64,000 bases of DNA, taken from G963677485 sp964519405 (lineage in GTDB: Bacteria > Armatimonadota > HRBIN16). The position numbers were made by a program, and so were the translations under genes. The notes under the pieces are model-generated. The model was not told the origin of the DNA. It saw nothing but the letters and a program-made list of their open reading frames with translations, and ran no database searches. This document shows positions 43,746-51,859 of this stretch, one piece after another (positions within the stretch are counted from its first letter, which is position 1; each line of letters opens with the position of its first letter). The DNA is taken from NCBI GenBank assembly GCA_964519405.1, contig CAZFLA010000002.1, forward strand, positions 18,416-82,415, written 5' to 3'.

Positions 43746-43851
43746 TTAGCGATTGTCACTATATATCGATGTATAGCTGCGAGACCAGCCGTCATACATG
43801 CTGATTTTCGCATATATGATCGATTTGTGATAAAATAACCTTCGGCATTTT

Positions 43852-43903
43852 GGCAGCTTTAGCTGCCCCAACTGCCTTCCTGCTTTACGCTGAGTATGCG
43901 TAA
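43852..43903 (+). promoter_or_regulatory. Structured leader of the rpsF operon
   Basis: Two hairpins, GGCAGC-TTTA-GCTGCC (43852-43867) and CTTTACGC/GCGTAAGG (around 43884-43905), lie in the 5' leader upstream of rpsF. In several bacteria S6 and S18 bind such leaders to repress their own operon. That role here is inferred from position; I did not match the full S6:S18 motif. Confidence 0.4.
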
Positions 43904-43938
43904 GGCCTACTAACAGTCCATAGGGAGGAGCTTACCCG

Positions 43939-44445
43939 TTGAGCAAGCTTTATGAAACGATGTACATCGTCCATCCCGCTACTGGTGATGAGCGTTTAGC
44001 CAATATCCTGGCACGCTTTGGTACCGTAGTGGAAAAGGCCGGTGGCGAGGTGGTGCACAACGCCATGTGGGCGCGTCGCCGACTCGAATATCCTATCCGC
44101 AAAATGCGCGATGGCATCTATGTTATCATGCTTTACCGCGCACCGCAGGAGGTTCCAGCAGAGCTGGAGCGACTATTTAACATCTCCGACGAAGTGATGC
44201 GATTTATCACCATTGCGCACGACTTCAAAGAAGCACAAGAGAAGAACTTCATCGCTGATCTGAGGACATCAATGTATTCCGCAGCACCAGCAGCACCGGC
44301 CGCCGCACCAGCAGCTGCACCAGCAGCGCCAGTTGCAGCCGCGCCTGTCGCCGAAGTTGAAGCTCCGGCAGCACCAGCAGAGGCAGAAGCACCAGCTCCA
44401 GCCGCTGAAGCACCTGCCGCACAATCTGAACCTGAACAGGCTTAG
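43939..44445 (+). CDS. rpsF: 30S ribosomal protein S6
   Basis: 168 residues from a TTG with GGGAGGAG 8 bases upstream. Residues 1-95 are S6: LYETMYIVHP, WARRRLEYPIRKMRDGIYVIMLY, and ELERLFNISDEVMRFI. S6 sits on the platform of the 30S subunit with S18. After about residue 112 comes a tail of some 55 residues made almost only of Ala, Pro and Glu, not part of the core fold. It is the first gene of rpsF-ssb-rpsR. Confidence 0.97.
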   Translation: MSKLYETMYIVHPATGDERLANILARFGTVVEKAGGEVVHNAMWARRRLEYPIRKMRDGIYVIMLYRAPQEVPAELERLFNISDEVMRFITIAHDFKEAQEKNFIADLRTSMYSAAPAAPAAAPAAAPAAPVAAAPVAEVEAPAAPAEAEAPAPAAEAPAAQSEPEQA

Positions 44446-44489
44446 AGCCTAATATAAACCGACTTTGTTGGTGAAAGGGGGTATCTGAC

Positions 44490-44966
44490 ATGAAATATAA
44501 CCGAATAGTACTTATAGGGCGCTTAACCCGTGACCCAGAGTATCGGTCTACCCCACAGGGAACTCCGATTGCCAAAATCTCTTTGGCGGTTGGCCGCAAT
44601 TTTAAGAACAAAGAAACCAACGAATATGATGCTGATTTCTTTGACTGTACAGCTTGGCAGCACCAAGCCGAATATGCGATCAACTACCTCAAAAAGGGAC
44701 GCTTGGTTCTAGTAGAGGGAAGCATTCATAGTCGAAAGTGGACGAGCCAATCGGGTGAAAATCACACCAGTTGGGATGTTCGCATCGACACGATCCGTTC
44801 TCTGGAATCTGGCAGGGATGGCAATGAAGGCGGAGGATACCGACCGGCTGCGCCAGCGGCTCAGCCAAATGTGGTACCGCCTGTTAGCAGTGCGCCGACG
44901 GGTGATCCCTTCAGCGCGGGTTCCGAACTGCCGTCAGATTATGATCCTTTCGCCGACGAATCATAA
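44490..44966 (+). CDS. ssb: Single-stranded DNA-binding protein
   Basis: 158 residues. The OB fold occupies 1-105 (NRIVLIGRLTRDPEYRSTPQG, FFDCTAWQHQAEYAINYLKKGRLVLVEGSI, WTSQSGENHTSWDVRID). A Pro/Ala/Gly-rich linker follows, and an acidic end with DYDPFADES replaces the usual DDDIPF tip that binds repair proteins. GAAAGGGGG precedes the ATG. Its place between rpsF and rpsR is the conserved bacterial arrangement. Confidence 0.96.
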   Translation: MKYNRIVLIGRLTRDPEYRSTPQGTPIAKISLAVGRNFKNKETNEYDADFFDCTAWQHQAEYAINYLKKGRLVLVEGSIHSRKWTSQSGENHTSWDVRIDTIRSLESGRDGNEGGGYRPAAPAAQPNVVPPVSSAPTGDPFSAGSELPSDYDPFADES

Positions 44967-44979
44967 ATAGGGAGAAACC

Positions 44980-45219
44980 ATGAGACCAAACAATGGTAAG
45001 CCGCGGTTCAAGAGGCGGCGAAAAGTCTGTGCCTTCTGCGTCGATAAGATTGACTATATTGACTTCAAGGATATGCGACGTCTGTCTCGCTTTATCACCG
45101 ATCGCGGTAAGATCATGACCCGCCGCAGCACCGGCACTTGTGCCCGCCACCAGCGCGGCCTTAGCGATGCTATCAAGCGTGCACGTCATATGGCTCTTGC
45201 CATCTACATGAAGCGCTAG
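44980..45219 (+). CDS. rpsR: 30S ribosomal protein S18
   Basis: 79 residues, normal size. The CAFC motif, then IDYIDFKDMRRLSRFITDRGKI and RRSTGTCARHQRGLSDAIKRARHMALAIY, are unmistakable. It pairs with S6 on the 30S platform. The ATG is 13 bases after the ssb stop. The operon ends here: a terminator follows and rplI, often next in other bacteria, is absent. Confidence 0.98.
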   Translation: MRPNNGKPRFKRRRKVCAFCVDKIDYIDFKDMRRLSRFITDRGKIMTRRSTGTCARHQRGLSDAIKRARHMALAIYMKR

Positions 45220-45234
45220 TTTCGCTCGTTGCTT

Positions 45235-45270
45235 AACAGCCCTCGCATCAGCGAGGGCTGTTGTGTTTTT
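45235..45270 (+). terminator. Rho-independent terminator of the rpsF operon
   Basis: A perfect 12-bp stem AACAGCCCTCGC/GCGAGGGCTGTT with the loop ATCA, followed by GTGTTTTT. Confidence 0.95.
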
Positions 45271-45503
45271 AAGGGGGATGTGTGGAGCTTGGATAGTCAC
45301 TCACTGCCTCCAAACAACAAACCCACTGCAATTATCATTCATATGTTGCTGCAGTGCCGCGGATTTGTGGTAAATGTCAACGAACAGCCATGCACACAAC
45401 ATGGCCGTATTAGTGAGCCAAAAATGCTGAACAATAACCTCGTGCAGGTTTACCACAACAGTAATAAGAGTAGTTAGGTAGACTCATGATTACCCGTCCT
45501 AAT

Positions 45504-45705
45504 CGATGGTGAAACGGCATCCATGCGCCGGCCGGAGTGAAGCGACGCCGGCCGCAAATGGTAAGCCGCGCGGTGCAGGAACCCACACTGGACGCAGTTC
45601 CCGGAGCGTCAGCCCCCGGAACGAAGTCGTGCGGGTGACTAAACCCGCGGTATCATGGCTGATCACCTACGATCCAAGCTGTCGGCTCTTGGCGATTGGT
45701 TAACA
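45504..45705 (+). repeat. Intergenic repeat unit A, full copy
   Basis: It starts GATGGTGAAACGGCATCC, contains GCCGGCCGGAGTGAAGCGAC, TTCCCGGAGCGTCAGC and GTGCGGGTGACTAAACCCGC, and runs into CATGGCTGATCACCTACGAT. It matches the unit at 43088-43253 and then the start of the 192-bp unit. The rest of 45271-45888 holds no gene I can support. Confidence 0.85.
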
Positions 45706-45888
45706 GCATACTCCATCACTCCCTGCTTTCATACAAACATCAGCCTGTGTTATGTCTATCGGCATACCATACAAAAATCACTTTACTCCTGTGATTATCA
45801 GATCATATCCAGCAGACAGACAGGAACCTTAGCACAAATTGGCTAATATAATAATGTGTGTATCCAAAAATGATCATCACGAGGTAAC

Positions 45889-46629
45889 ATGATGAAACCG
45901 AATGTAGCTATCCAATTGTATACCGTTCGAGATGCTGCTGATGCAGACCTGCACGGCACACTTTCCAGCCTCGCCGAGATGGGTTATAAGTATGTTGAAA
46001 CAGCCGGCACTTATGGGTTGTCATACGACGATTTAGCCAGCACGCTCAAGCAGTATGGTCTGCAAGCCATCTCAATGCATGGTGGACCGCAAGACTTAGC
46101 AGATATCGACGCCATCACCAAAGCTGCCAACACGCTTGGCACCAAGTATTTCACAGTTGCCTACTTGCCAGAAGAACTGCGCAAAGACGCAGCCACCTGG
46201 AAAGCCACTGCGGCTATGATGCAGGAAGCTGGCGCTAAGCTAAAAGCTAACGGCATCACACTGTGCTACCACAACCACGATTTCGAATTCGGTATTTTTG
46301 ACGGCGAACTTGGCTTGGATCTGCTCTACGCTGCAGCACCAGACCTTCAGGCTGAACTCGACTGCTTCTGGGTGAAGCACGGCGGTCAGGATATCGCAGT
46401 AACCATCAAGAAGCGAGCTGGCCGATTGCCATTGCTCCACGTGAAAGACATGGATGAAAACCGCAAGATGATCTCTGTTGGCAGCGGCACCATCAACTGG
46501 CCAGAGATTTTCGCCCTACCAGAAGCAGCCGGTGTTGAGTATCTCATCATCGAGCAGGATGACACCTACGGCAAGCCACTTCAGGTTGCCAAAGAGTGCA
46601 TCGACTACATGAAGTCACTCGGCTACTAG
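45889..46629 (+). CDS. Sugar phosphate isomerase/epimerase family protein
   Basis: 246 residues, TIM barrel. Visible are PNVAIQLYTVRD, GYKYVETAGTYG, ITLCYHNHDFEF (metal Glu/His region), LDCFWVKHGGQD, LPLLHVKDM and VEYLIIEQDD. GAGGT is 4-7 bases before the tandem ATGATG, so either Met may start. It shares the fold with the gene at 24781-25656 but is not a close copy. It is 22 bases before the GH42-like gene and probably cotranscribed, suggesting catabolism of the released sugar. Confidence 0.9.
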   Translation: MMKPNVAIQLYTVRDAADADLHGTLSSLAEMGYKYVETAGTYGLSYDDLASTLKQYGLQAISMHGGPQDLADIDAITKAANTLGTKYFTVAYLPEELRKDAATWKATAAMMQEAGAKLKANGITLCYHNHDFEFGIFDGELGLDLLYAAAPDLQAELDCFWVKHGGQDIAVTIKKRAGRLPLLHVKDMDENRKMISVGSGTINWPEIFALPEAAGVEYLIIEQDDTYGKPLQVAKECIDYMKSLGY

Positions 46630-46651
46630 TAACAAGATAAGGAATATCATC

Positions 46652-49600
46652 ATGCGTCGGAGCCACCTCATCGGTATCTTGATCGCCGCTGGCAGTTCGG
46701 TGCTGGCAGGACCAATAAAGACATCGCTTAAACCAGAATGGCAGCCGATAGTAAAACAGCCGCTGCAATACTATGGCTACCCCTTTGTGGATAAGCAAGA
46801 AGATTGGGCCGAAGTAGCGAAGACGAACGCCAACACTGGATCGTTCGGAGCTATGTGGACTCCGACGCAGGATGATAACGCACCGTATGGCTGCGGGGTC
46901 AGTAATATGAACGCGATTATCGACCCCGTTCGCATATGGCAGTCATTCCAGGTCGATACCCCCTTCGATGGTGCTGCCCCCTGTTTGGCCACTATGATGT
47001 CCACCAACAGCCAGTGCAGTTGGAGCCTATCGAAATGGAATGGACGCCAGTGGGTTAATGTTGTTAAAGGCGAAACCGGCCCGTTAGTTGACAACGGCTG
47101 GCCCGAATGCCGGTTCCCTAAGCAAGCACCCGGAAAATATCAGCTATCCATATACCAACCTAAAGGCAGCTATGTCGCCTGGTGGGCTCAGGAAAACAAC
47201 CCATATCTGCGTGGCCAAGCAGGAGCTGAAGTCGGTCAGTATAAGAACTACGACCTCGAGCTGCGTGTGCGCCAAAACGACAAATGGGTTGACGTCGTTC
47301 CACAGAAGATGCCGCATGTCACTTTAGTTCTTGGCCCAAGCCAAAGCCGCCTTCTCATGCGGTTGGGACTATATACCGTGGCGAACCTCGGCAACTGGAA
47401 CAACCCAGGATTTCCTTATATGCCCGAATGGTTCATGAAGAAGTTTCCGGAATCAATTCAACTTGATCAGTATAATCAGCCTATCATTGGCGGGATGTTT
47501 GGCACCTTGGTGCCCACCAACGGGCTTGAACACCCCGCATTTGTGCTAGGATCTCAACAGTTCTGCAGAGATAACGCGAAGGCCATTAAAGACTACCCCA
47601 ACCTCATCTACTGGCTCATGGGTGGTGAAAGTTTATACTACACCTACCTCGATGGAACTCGTTGGACAGACTACAGCGCAACAAGCCTTGAACACTTCAG
47701 GGCTTGGCTTAAGAATAAGTATTCCACTCTTGATGAGCTGAACAAGGCATGGAACGCTAAAAGCGGCAGTTGGGAAAAAGTGGACGCCCCCCGCGCACCC
47801 AGCGAACTGCAGCCCTGGCGGGACTGGCTCGATTTCCGGTTCACCGCAATGGCGGAACACAGTGGTCAATTCTACCAAGCCTTCCGTGACGTCGACGTCG
47901 CCAAACCGGCGTTTACCTGCAACCACGGCACGATATTCAACAATAACACTTATGCCGGCATGGGGTGGTCGCCCGATCTATTCGCTTCCAACAGTGACGG
48001 TTTTGAAACCGGGCAGATCATCGAAAATGATGACCCCACTTACTTCAACATGCAGTATATCGAAACCCTACTGCCGCTAGGTAAGCCGTATGCTCCGAAC
48101 CGCCTCGCTTATAAGCTGTCGGACCCCACCGCTCGCGGCGGCGGCCGCAGCTATACACCGCAAGCGGCAACTCGCTACATCAGCGAAACAATCGGCAGCG
48201 GGGCATGGCATCTAGGACTAGTGCAGTGGTCGGGAACCCTGCCAGATGGTGAATGGGGTGTCCGTGGCACACCAGGAGAAAAAGCCATCGACCGTCTGTT
48301 TATGGAAGTGAAGCTGCTGTCCCCTGTGCTGGAGGGTATGCACCCAGTGATGCCCGCCGTCGCGGTGTATCGGTCGCATGTCACTTGGGCTCTGCGTGGT
48401 TGGCAGCCTAAGTGGGATGAAATCCACATTTCCTGTATTCAAAACCAGATATCAAAGTATTACCTATCTGACAGCCTCATCCGAAAAGGTGAAGCCAGCA
48501 ACTATAAATATCTCGTCAGTTTAGGGAACAGTTTAGTCGATGCGGACATACAGGCCAAAATCGACGCATTCGTAAACCAAGGCGGAACCCTCATTACGGA
48601 CTCTGCGGGTCCTGCTGTAGAAAAAGTGGGTATGGGCGAAATCCACCATATCTCACCGAAAACACCATTCGATGCAGACAAAATGCTGCCAGCCAGCGTT
48701 CATACGGTATCTGTAGTAGGTGACGAGCTTGTGAAGCAGCAGCTTACCGTGGCCATTGGCAGCATGAGCAGCCCTCGCCAGGCTATCGCGGTCACCGATG
48801 GTCACACCCTGGGGCAAAGCTTTAAAACGGCATACGACGGCATGCAGAGCATCACAATCAGCGTGCCCACATTCACAAAAAAGCACGAATTCGGCTTTAC
48901 TCTGGAAGCATTTGCAGGTGATGCCAATGGTGAGCTGTTAGGCAGCAAACATATTGATGCTCCCATCACCGACTGTGCAAACTACACCCTGGAACTGCAA
49001 AAGAGCCCATCAGCAGGATCCACTGTATACTTCAGGATGACACCCGACAAAGGTGCCGGTGAACTGATGTTGGGCTGGTGGGCCAGCCCGACCGCTGTTG
49101 ATATTGAAGGTCAGGCTTACCTGGATGACCAACCCGTTTCCGGTGTGCGCGTTCTGCAGGCCAATTACCTCACCGATGTGCCAGCCCGCAGCCGATTAGA
49201 GGCCATGGCGCTCAGCGACGGCGTGAACATCATGTTGGTGCTCATCAACACCGCCGACCAAGCGGTCAAGCTTGATGTCGATCTGCAGCCGCTTGCCCAG
49301 CAATACGGCCTTGTGGCATCACGATACAGCAGCGCCGCAGCAGTTGCCAGCGATAAGTGGGACGGTGATGAGCTTAAGGGCACAGTCTCGATGGAAGCCA
49401 ACGGCAAATGCTATGTGCTGATCACCCAAAAGACAACCTCTGCGGAAGTGATGTCCGCTGTGGCACAGGCTAAAGCAGCCGCAGCAAAATGGTCATCGCT
49501 GAATGCACTGACAGACGCATCTAAATATGAGCTGCAGACAATGACTTCCGCCCATGCAGAAGGCGATGACGCTAAAGCGATGGCACATGCTCGAAAACTA

Positions 49601-49924
49601 CTCGGGCAGATGGGCATGCGCAGTTCCATAACCGCCAACAAGAACGGGCTTCATATTGCCGCACGTCTGTTCGACATAGCGGGTAAGCCGCTGACGCCCA
49701 GCAGAATCCGCGTGGAATTTGTGCCAACAGAAGACAAATGGCTCGATATCCCTGTGGGCAAAGACGGAGCTTACCGTTTGAGCATACCTGCTGCTAAGCT
49801 GCCAACACTATATGATGTGGAGAAGCGTGTTTATAAGCCATTTACAGGCTCCATGCGTATCCACCTTAGCGCTGCATCGGGCAGCCAAGATATCGGTAAG
49901 TATGTGGATATCCGCATTCCGTAA
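46652..49924 (+). CDS. Large secreted glycoside hydrolase, GH42-like
   Basis: 1090 residues with a signal peptide (LIGILIAAGSSVLAG). An N-terminal beta region (~20-215) precedes a TIM barrel (~215-560) with LIYWLMGGES (a Glu in the acid/base position), FRAWLKNKYSTLDELNKAWN, a typical GH42-type stretch, and DGFETGQIIEND. Residues ~565-640 form the Rossmann-like domain of GH42 (YKYLVSLGNSLVDADIQAKIDAFVNQGGTLITD). C-terminal beta domains follow. GH42 enzymes are mostly beta-galactosidases, but this one is long and diverged, so substrate is unsure. It ends at a clear terminator. Confidence 0.83.
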   Translation: MRRSHLIGILIAAGSSVLAGPIKTSLKPEWQPIVKQPLQYYGYPFVDKQEDWAEVAKTNANTGSFGAMWTPTQDDNAPYGCGVSNMNAIIDPVRIWQSFQVDTPFDGAAPCLATMMSTNSQCSWSLSKWNGRQWVNVVKGETGPLVDNGWPECRFPKQAPGKYQLSIYQPKGSYVAWWAQENNPYLRGQAGAEVGQYKNYDLELRVRQNDKWVDVVPQKMPHVTLVLGPSQSRLLMRLGLYTVANLGNWNNPGFPYMPEWFMKKFPESIQLDQYNQPIIGGMFGTLVPTNGLEHPAFVLGSQQFCRDNAKAIKDYPNLIYWLMGGESLYYTYLDGTRWTDYSATSLEHFRAWLKNKYSTLDELNKAWNAKSGSWEKVDAPRAPSELQPWRDWLDFRFTAMAEHSGQFYQAFRDVDVAKPAFTCNHGTIFNNNTYAGMGWSPDLFASNSDGFETGQIIENDDPTYFNMQYIETLLPLGKPYAPNRLAYKLSDPTARGGGRSYTPQAATRYISETIGSGAWHLGLVQWSGTLPDGEWGVRGTPGEKAIDRLFMEVKLLSPVLEGMHPVMPAVAVYRSHVTWALRGWQPKWDEIHISCIQNQISKYYLSDSLIRKGEASNYKYLVSLGNSLVDADIQAKIDAFVNQGGTLITDSAGPAVEKVGMGEIHHISPKTPFDADKMLPASVHTVSVVGDELVKQQLTVAIGSMSSPRQAIAVTDGHTLGQSFKTAYDGMQSITISVPTFTKKHEFGFTLEAFAGDANGELLGSKHIDAPITDCANYTLELQKSPSAGSTVYFRMTPDKGAGELMLGWWASPTAVDIEGQAYLDDQPVSGVRVLQANYLTDVPARSRLEAMALSDGVNIMLVLINTADQAVKLDVDLQPLAQQYGLVASRYSSAAAVASDKWDGDELKGTVSMEANGKCYVLITQKTTSAEVMSAVAQAKAAAAKWSSLNALTDASKYELQTMTSAHAEGDDAKAMAHARKLLGQMGMRSSITANKNGLHIAARLFDIAGKPLTPSRIRVEFVPTEDKWLDIPVGKDGAYRLSIPAAKLPTLYDVEKRVYKPFTGSMRIHLSAASGSQDIGKYVDIRIP

Positions 49925-49966
49925 CGGCTTGAGCTGAGAGTGCTTTGCGCTTAGCAATGCTGTAAA

Positions 49967-50007
49967 CCGCCAGGTGATGATCATCTTCACCTGGCGGATT
50001 TTATTTT
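49967..50007 (+). terminator. Terminator after the GH42-like gene
   Basis: An 11-bp perfect stem CCGCCAGGTGA/TCACCTGGCGG with a 9-base loop, then ATTTTATTTT. It lies between convergent genes. Confidence 0.85.
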
Positions 50008-50025
50008 GTGGGCGTCGGTATTTCG

Positions 50026-51729
50026 TTATTTCTGAGACACTTGCTCGATGATCATCCGAGCAATCAATGCCGCACTCCAATGGTAGTCACGAATAGAGTC
50101 CATCTTACCCGACAGATAGGGTATGCTTTCGCAGGCACCTTTCCTGTCCACTTTGGTGGGCTCCACCTTAACGGCGCTGTCCATGAACTCAAACAGCACC
50201 CCATAACGACGCGCCGCTTCTTCAGCCGCTTTTATGGTAGCTTTGGACAACTTGAAGGCTTGCTTATGTTTACCATGTCTGCGCAGCCCATGATATATCA
50301 TCCAGTTAAAGTTAATCCAGGTTGCACCACGCCACATATCATGACCATAGTGCTTGTCATTGGCGGCAACCGACGGAACTGGATACCGAGTGCCAAAAGT
50401 CATTGGGTTATCGAGATGCTTTATCAATCCATCTAGATGCTCTGTAGGTATGTTCGGCAGCAGCAGTGGTAAGAAGCCGCTGACGGCCATCACTTCGTTG
50501 TATGAACCATCTAGCCGCAGATCGTAGTAGAACCCAGTCTCTGCGTTCCACATCCTGCCATGAATGAGCTGTTCCAGCGCATCTGCCCGTTGTTTGGCAG
50601 CGTCCGCGTCCTCAATCAGCCCCAATTTCGTGGCGATCTGAGCTATATAGTTCCACTCTTGCGATAAGTATGTGCAAAGGTCAACCGCTAGCAGGCGCTC
50701 ACCCGTTTCGAAACGAGGCGAATTATCCATGCCGCTTTCGTCACATCTGTTGTTGGAGGCTTCGTTAACGAGCCAGTAGTATAGCCCACTGGCTTCATCA
50801 CGACGGTTGTCGTCAAACCACTGCAGGTATTTCAGCAGTTTGGGGTATGCCATCTTCAAGCATTCGATGTCGTTAAGCTTGGATGCAACCTCATACACGC
50901 CCCAACACAGCAGCGGCGGTTGGGTGATTTCCGAATGAGTGCCATCGATACGGAACATATGCGGGATCATGCCATTTACCTGCTGCGTATCCAGAACAGC
51001 ATCAATGAAGTCCCAGGCTAGCCCCTCGTTGAACGACACCATGCCCATCGCATGAAACACACTGTCCCACAACCACATATGCTGATGCGGTATGCGGTCG
51101 GGTGTGCTCCAACGCCGTTTGATGCTGCCTTCTGGCCACAGCGTATTTACTTTCATCACGCTAAGGCACTTCAGTAGTAATCCTTGATGTTTTTTGGTTC
51201 GGCCCGTTGCCGATGTCACAAAGTTCATGCGTTCCGCTGCAACATCATAGAAGTCAAGTTCCAGGGCAGTCTCAGCACGAAACACCGCCTGTTCTGCGCA
51301 GTCACCGTAGCAGACAGCAATACGGCTGCCCTTCACCTTCAGTGCCACAGCATCATGGTGATCATCGTCTATCGAAACCGCAGCTCCCTCAATGTTCTCC
51401 CATAAGCCATACTGCCGAGGCAGCCCCAGTTCCGCTTGATCTGGAAGCACACCGATGATGGTGTGCCAGTCGCTGAAAGTCAGCCCAAAATCACCGAGAG
51501 TGGTTCGTATGGAAGCCACATCACCGGTCAAAACTTCGATGTGTCCTGAGCCCTTCAAAATGAACCGCACCATACGCTTGGTCGGTGTGTTAATCAATAT
51601 ACCGAACGGCTTCTCAAGCAGAGTGGCTGCGAAACCAGAGGCTGTGTTGGTCGGCCCGTCTACTCCTGAGAAGGCGAACAACGCACCTTCGCCCCATACA
51701 TCCGGTAAAGACTCGTAAAATTGCGGCAT
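50026..51729 (-). CDS. (alpha/alpha)6-barrel glycosidase, GH63/MGH/trehalase-like
   Basis: About 567 residues from ATG 51729, with GGAG 8 bases upstream; six extra codons are possible. There is no signal peptide. The barrel region (~200-560) has HQHMWLWDSVFHAMG, VNGMIPHMFR, WFDDNRRDEASGLYYW, DNSPRFETGE, YYDLRLDG, WRGATWINFNWMIYHGLRRHG and LFEFMDS. This is the glucosidase/mannosylglycerate-hydrolase type of clan GH-G/L. It probably acts in the cytoplasm on oligosaccharides, alongside the GH38 gene upstream on the same strand, from which it is separated by a hairpin. Confidence 0.83.
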   Translation of the reverse strand: MPQFYESLPDVWGEGALFAFSGVDGPTNTASGFAATLLEKPFGILINTPTKRMVRFILKGSGHIEVLTGDVASIRTTLGDFGLTFSDWHTIIGVLPDQAELGLPRQYGLWENIEGAAVSIDDDHHDAVALKVKGSRIAVCYGDCAEQAVFRAETALELDFYDVAAERMNFVTSATGRTKKHQGLLLKCLSVMKVNTLWPEGSIKRRWSTPDRIPHQHMWLWDSVFHAMGMVSFNEGLAWDFIDAVLDTQQVNGMIPHMFRIDGTHSEITQPPLLCWGVYEVASKLNDIECLKMAYPKLLKYLQWFDDNRRDEASGLYYWLVNEASNNRCDESGMDNSPRFETGERLLAVDLCTYLSQEWNYIAQIATKLGLIEDADAAKQRADALEQLIHGRMWNAETGFYYDLRLDGSYNEVMAVSGFLPLLLPNIPTEHLDGLIKHLDNPMTFGTRYPVPSVAANDKHYGHDMWRGATWINFNWMIYHGLRRHGKHKQAFKLSKATIKAAEEAARRYGVLFEFMDSAVKVEPTKVDRKGACESIPYLSGKMDSIRDYHWSAALIARMIIEQVSQK

Positions 51730-51793
51730 CAGAATCACTCCATGCATTCGATAGTCGGTTAAGCACCATATATGATTCTACTAAAACAAGAAG

Positions 51794-51832
51794 AGAGCAC
51801 CGGCCTGAGATCGTATCGGAGGCCAGTGCTCT
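51794..51832 (-). terminator. Hairpin after the GH38 gene
   Basis: 13-bp stem on the minus strand, AGAGCACTGGCCT with AGGCCGGTGCTCT (one G-T pair), loop of 13 bases; followed by CTTCTTGTTTTAG, a poor T tract. Confidence 0.65.
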
Positions 51833-51859
51833 GTTAAATAACTAGAATATCCGCGGCAG

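Noticed and set aside
45280..45477. Open frame of 65 codons (GTG start) after the rpsF operon terminator, with AAGGGGG nearby
   Set aside because: The purine stretch is too close to the GTG and too far from the next TTG, the product has no recognisable features, and the frame begins just after a terminator.
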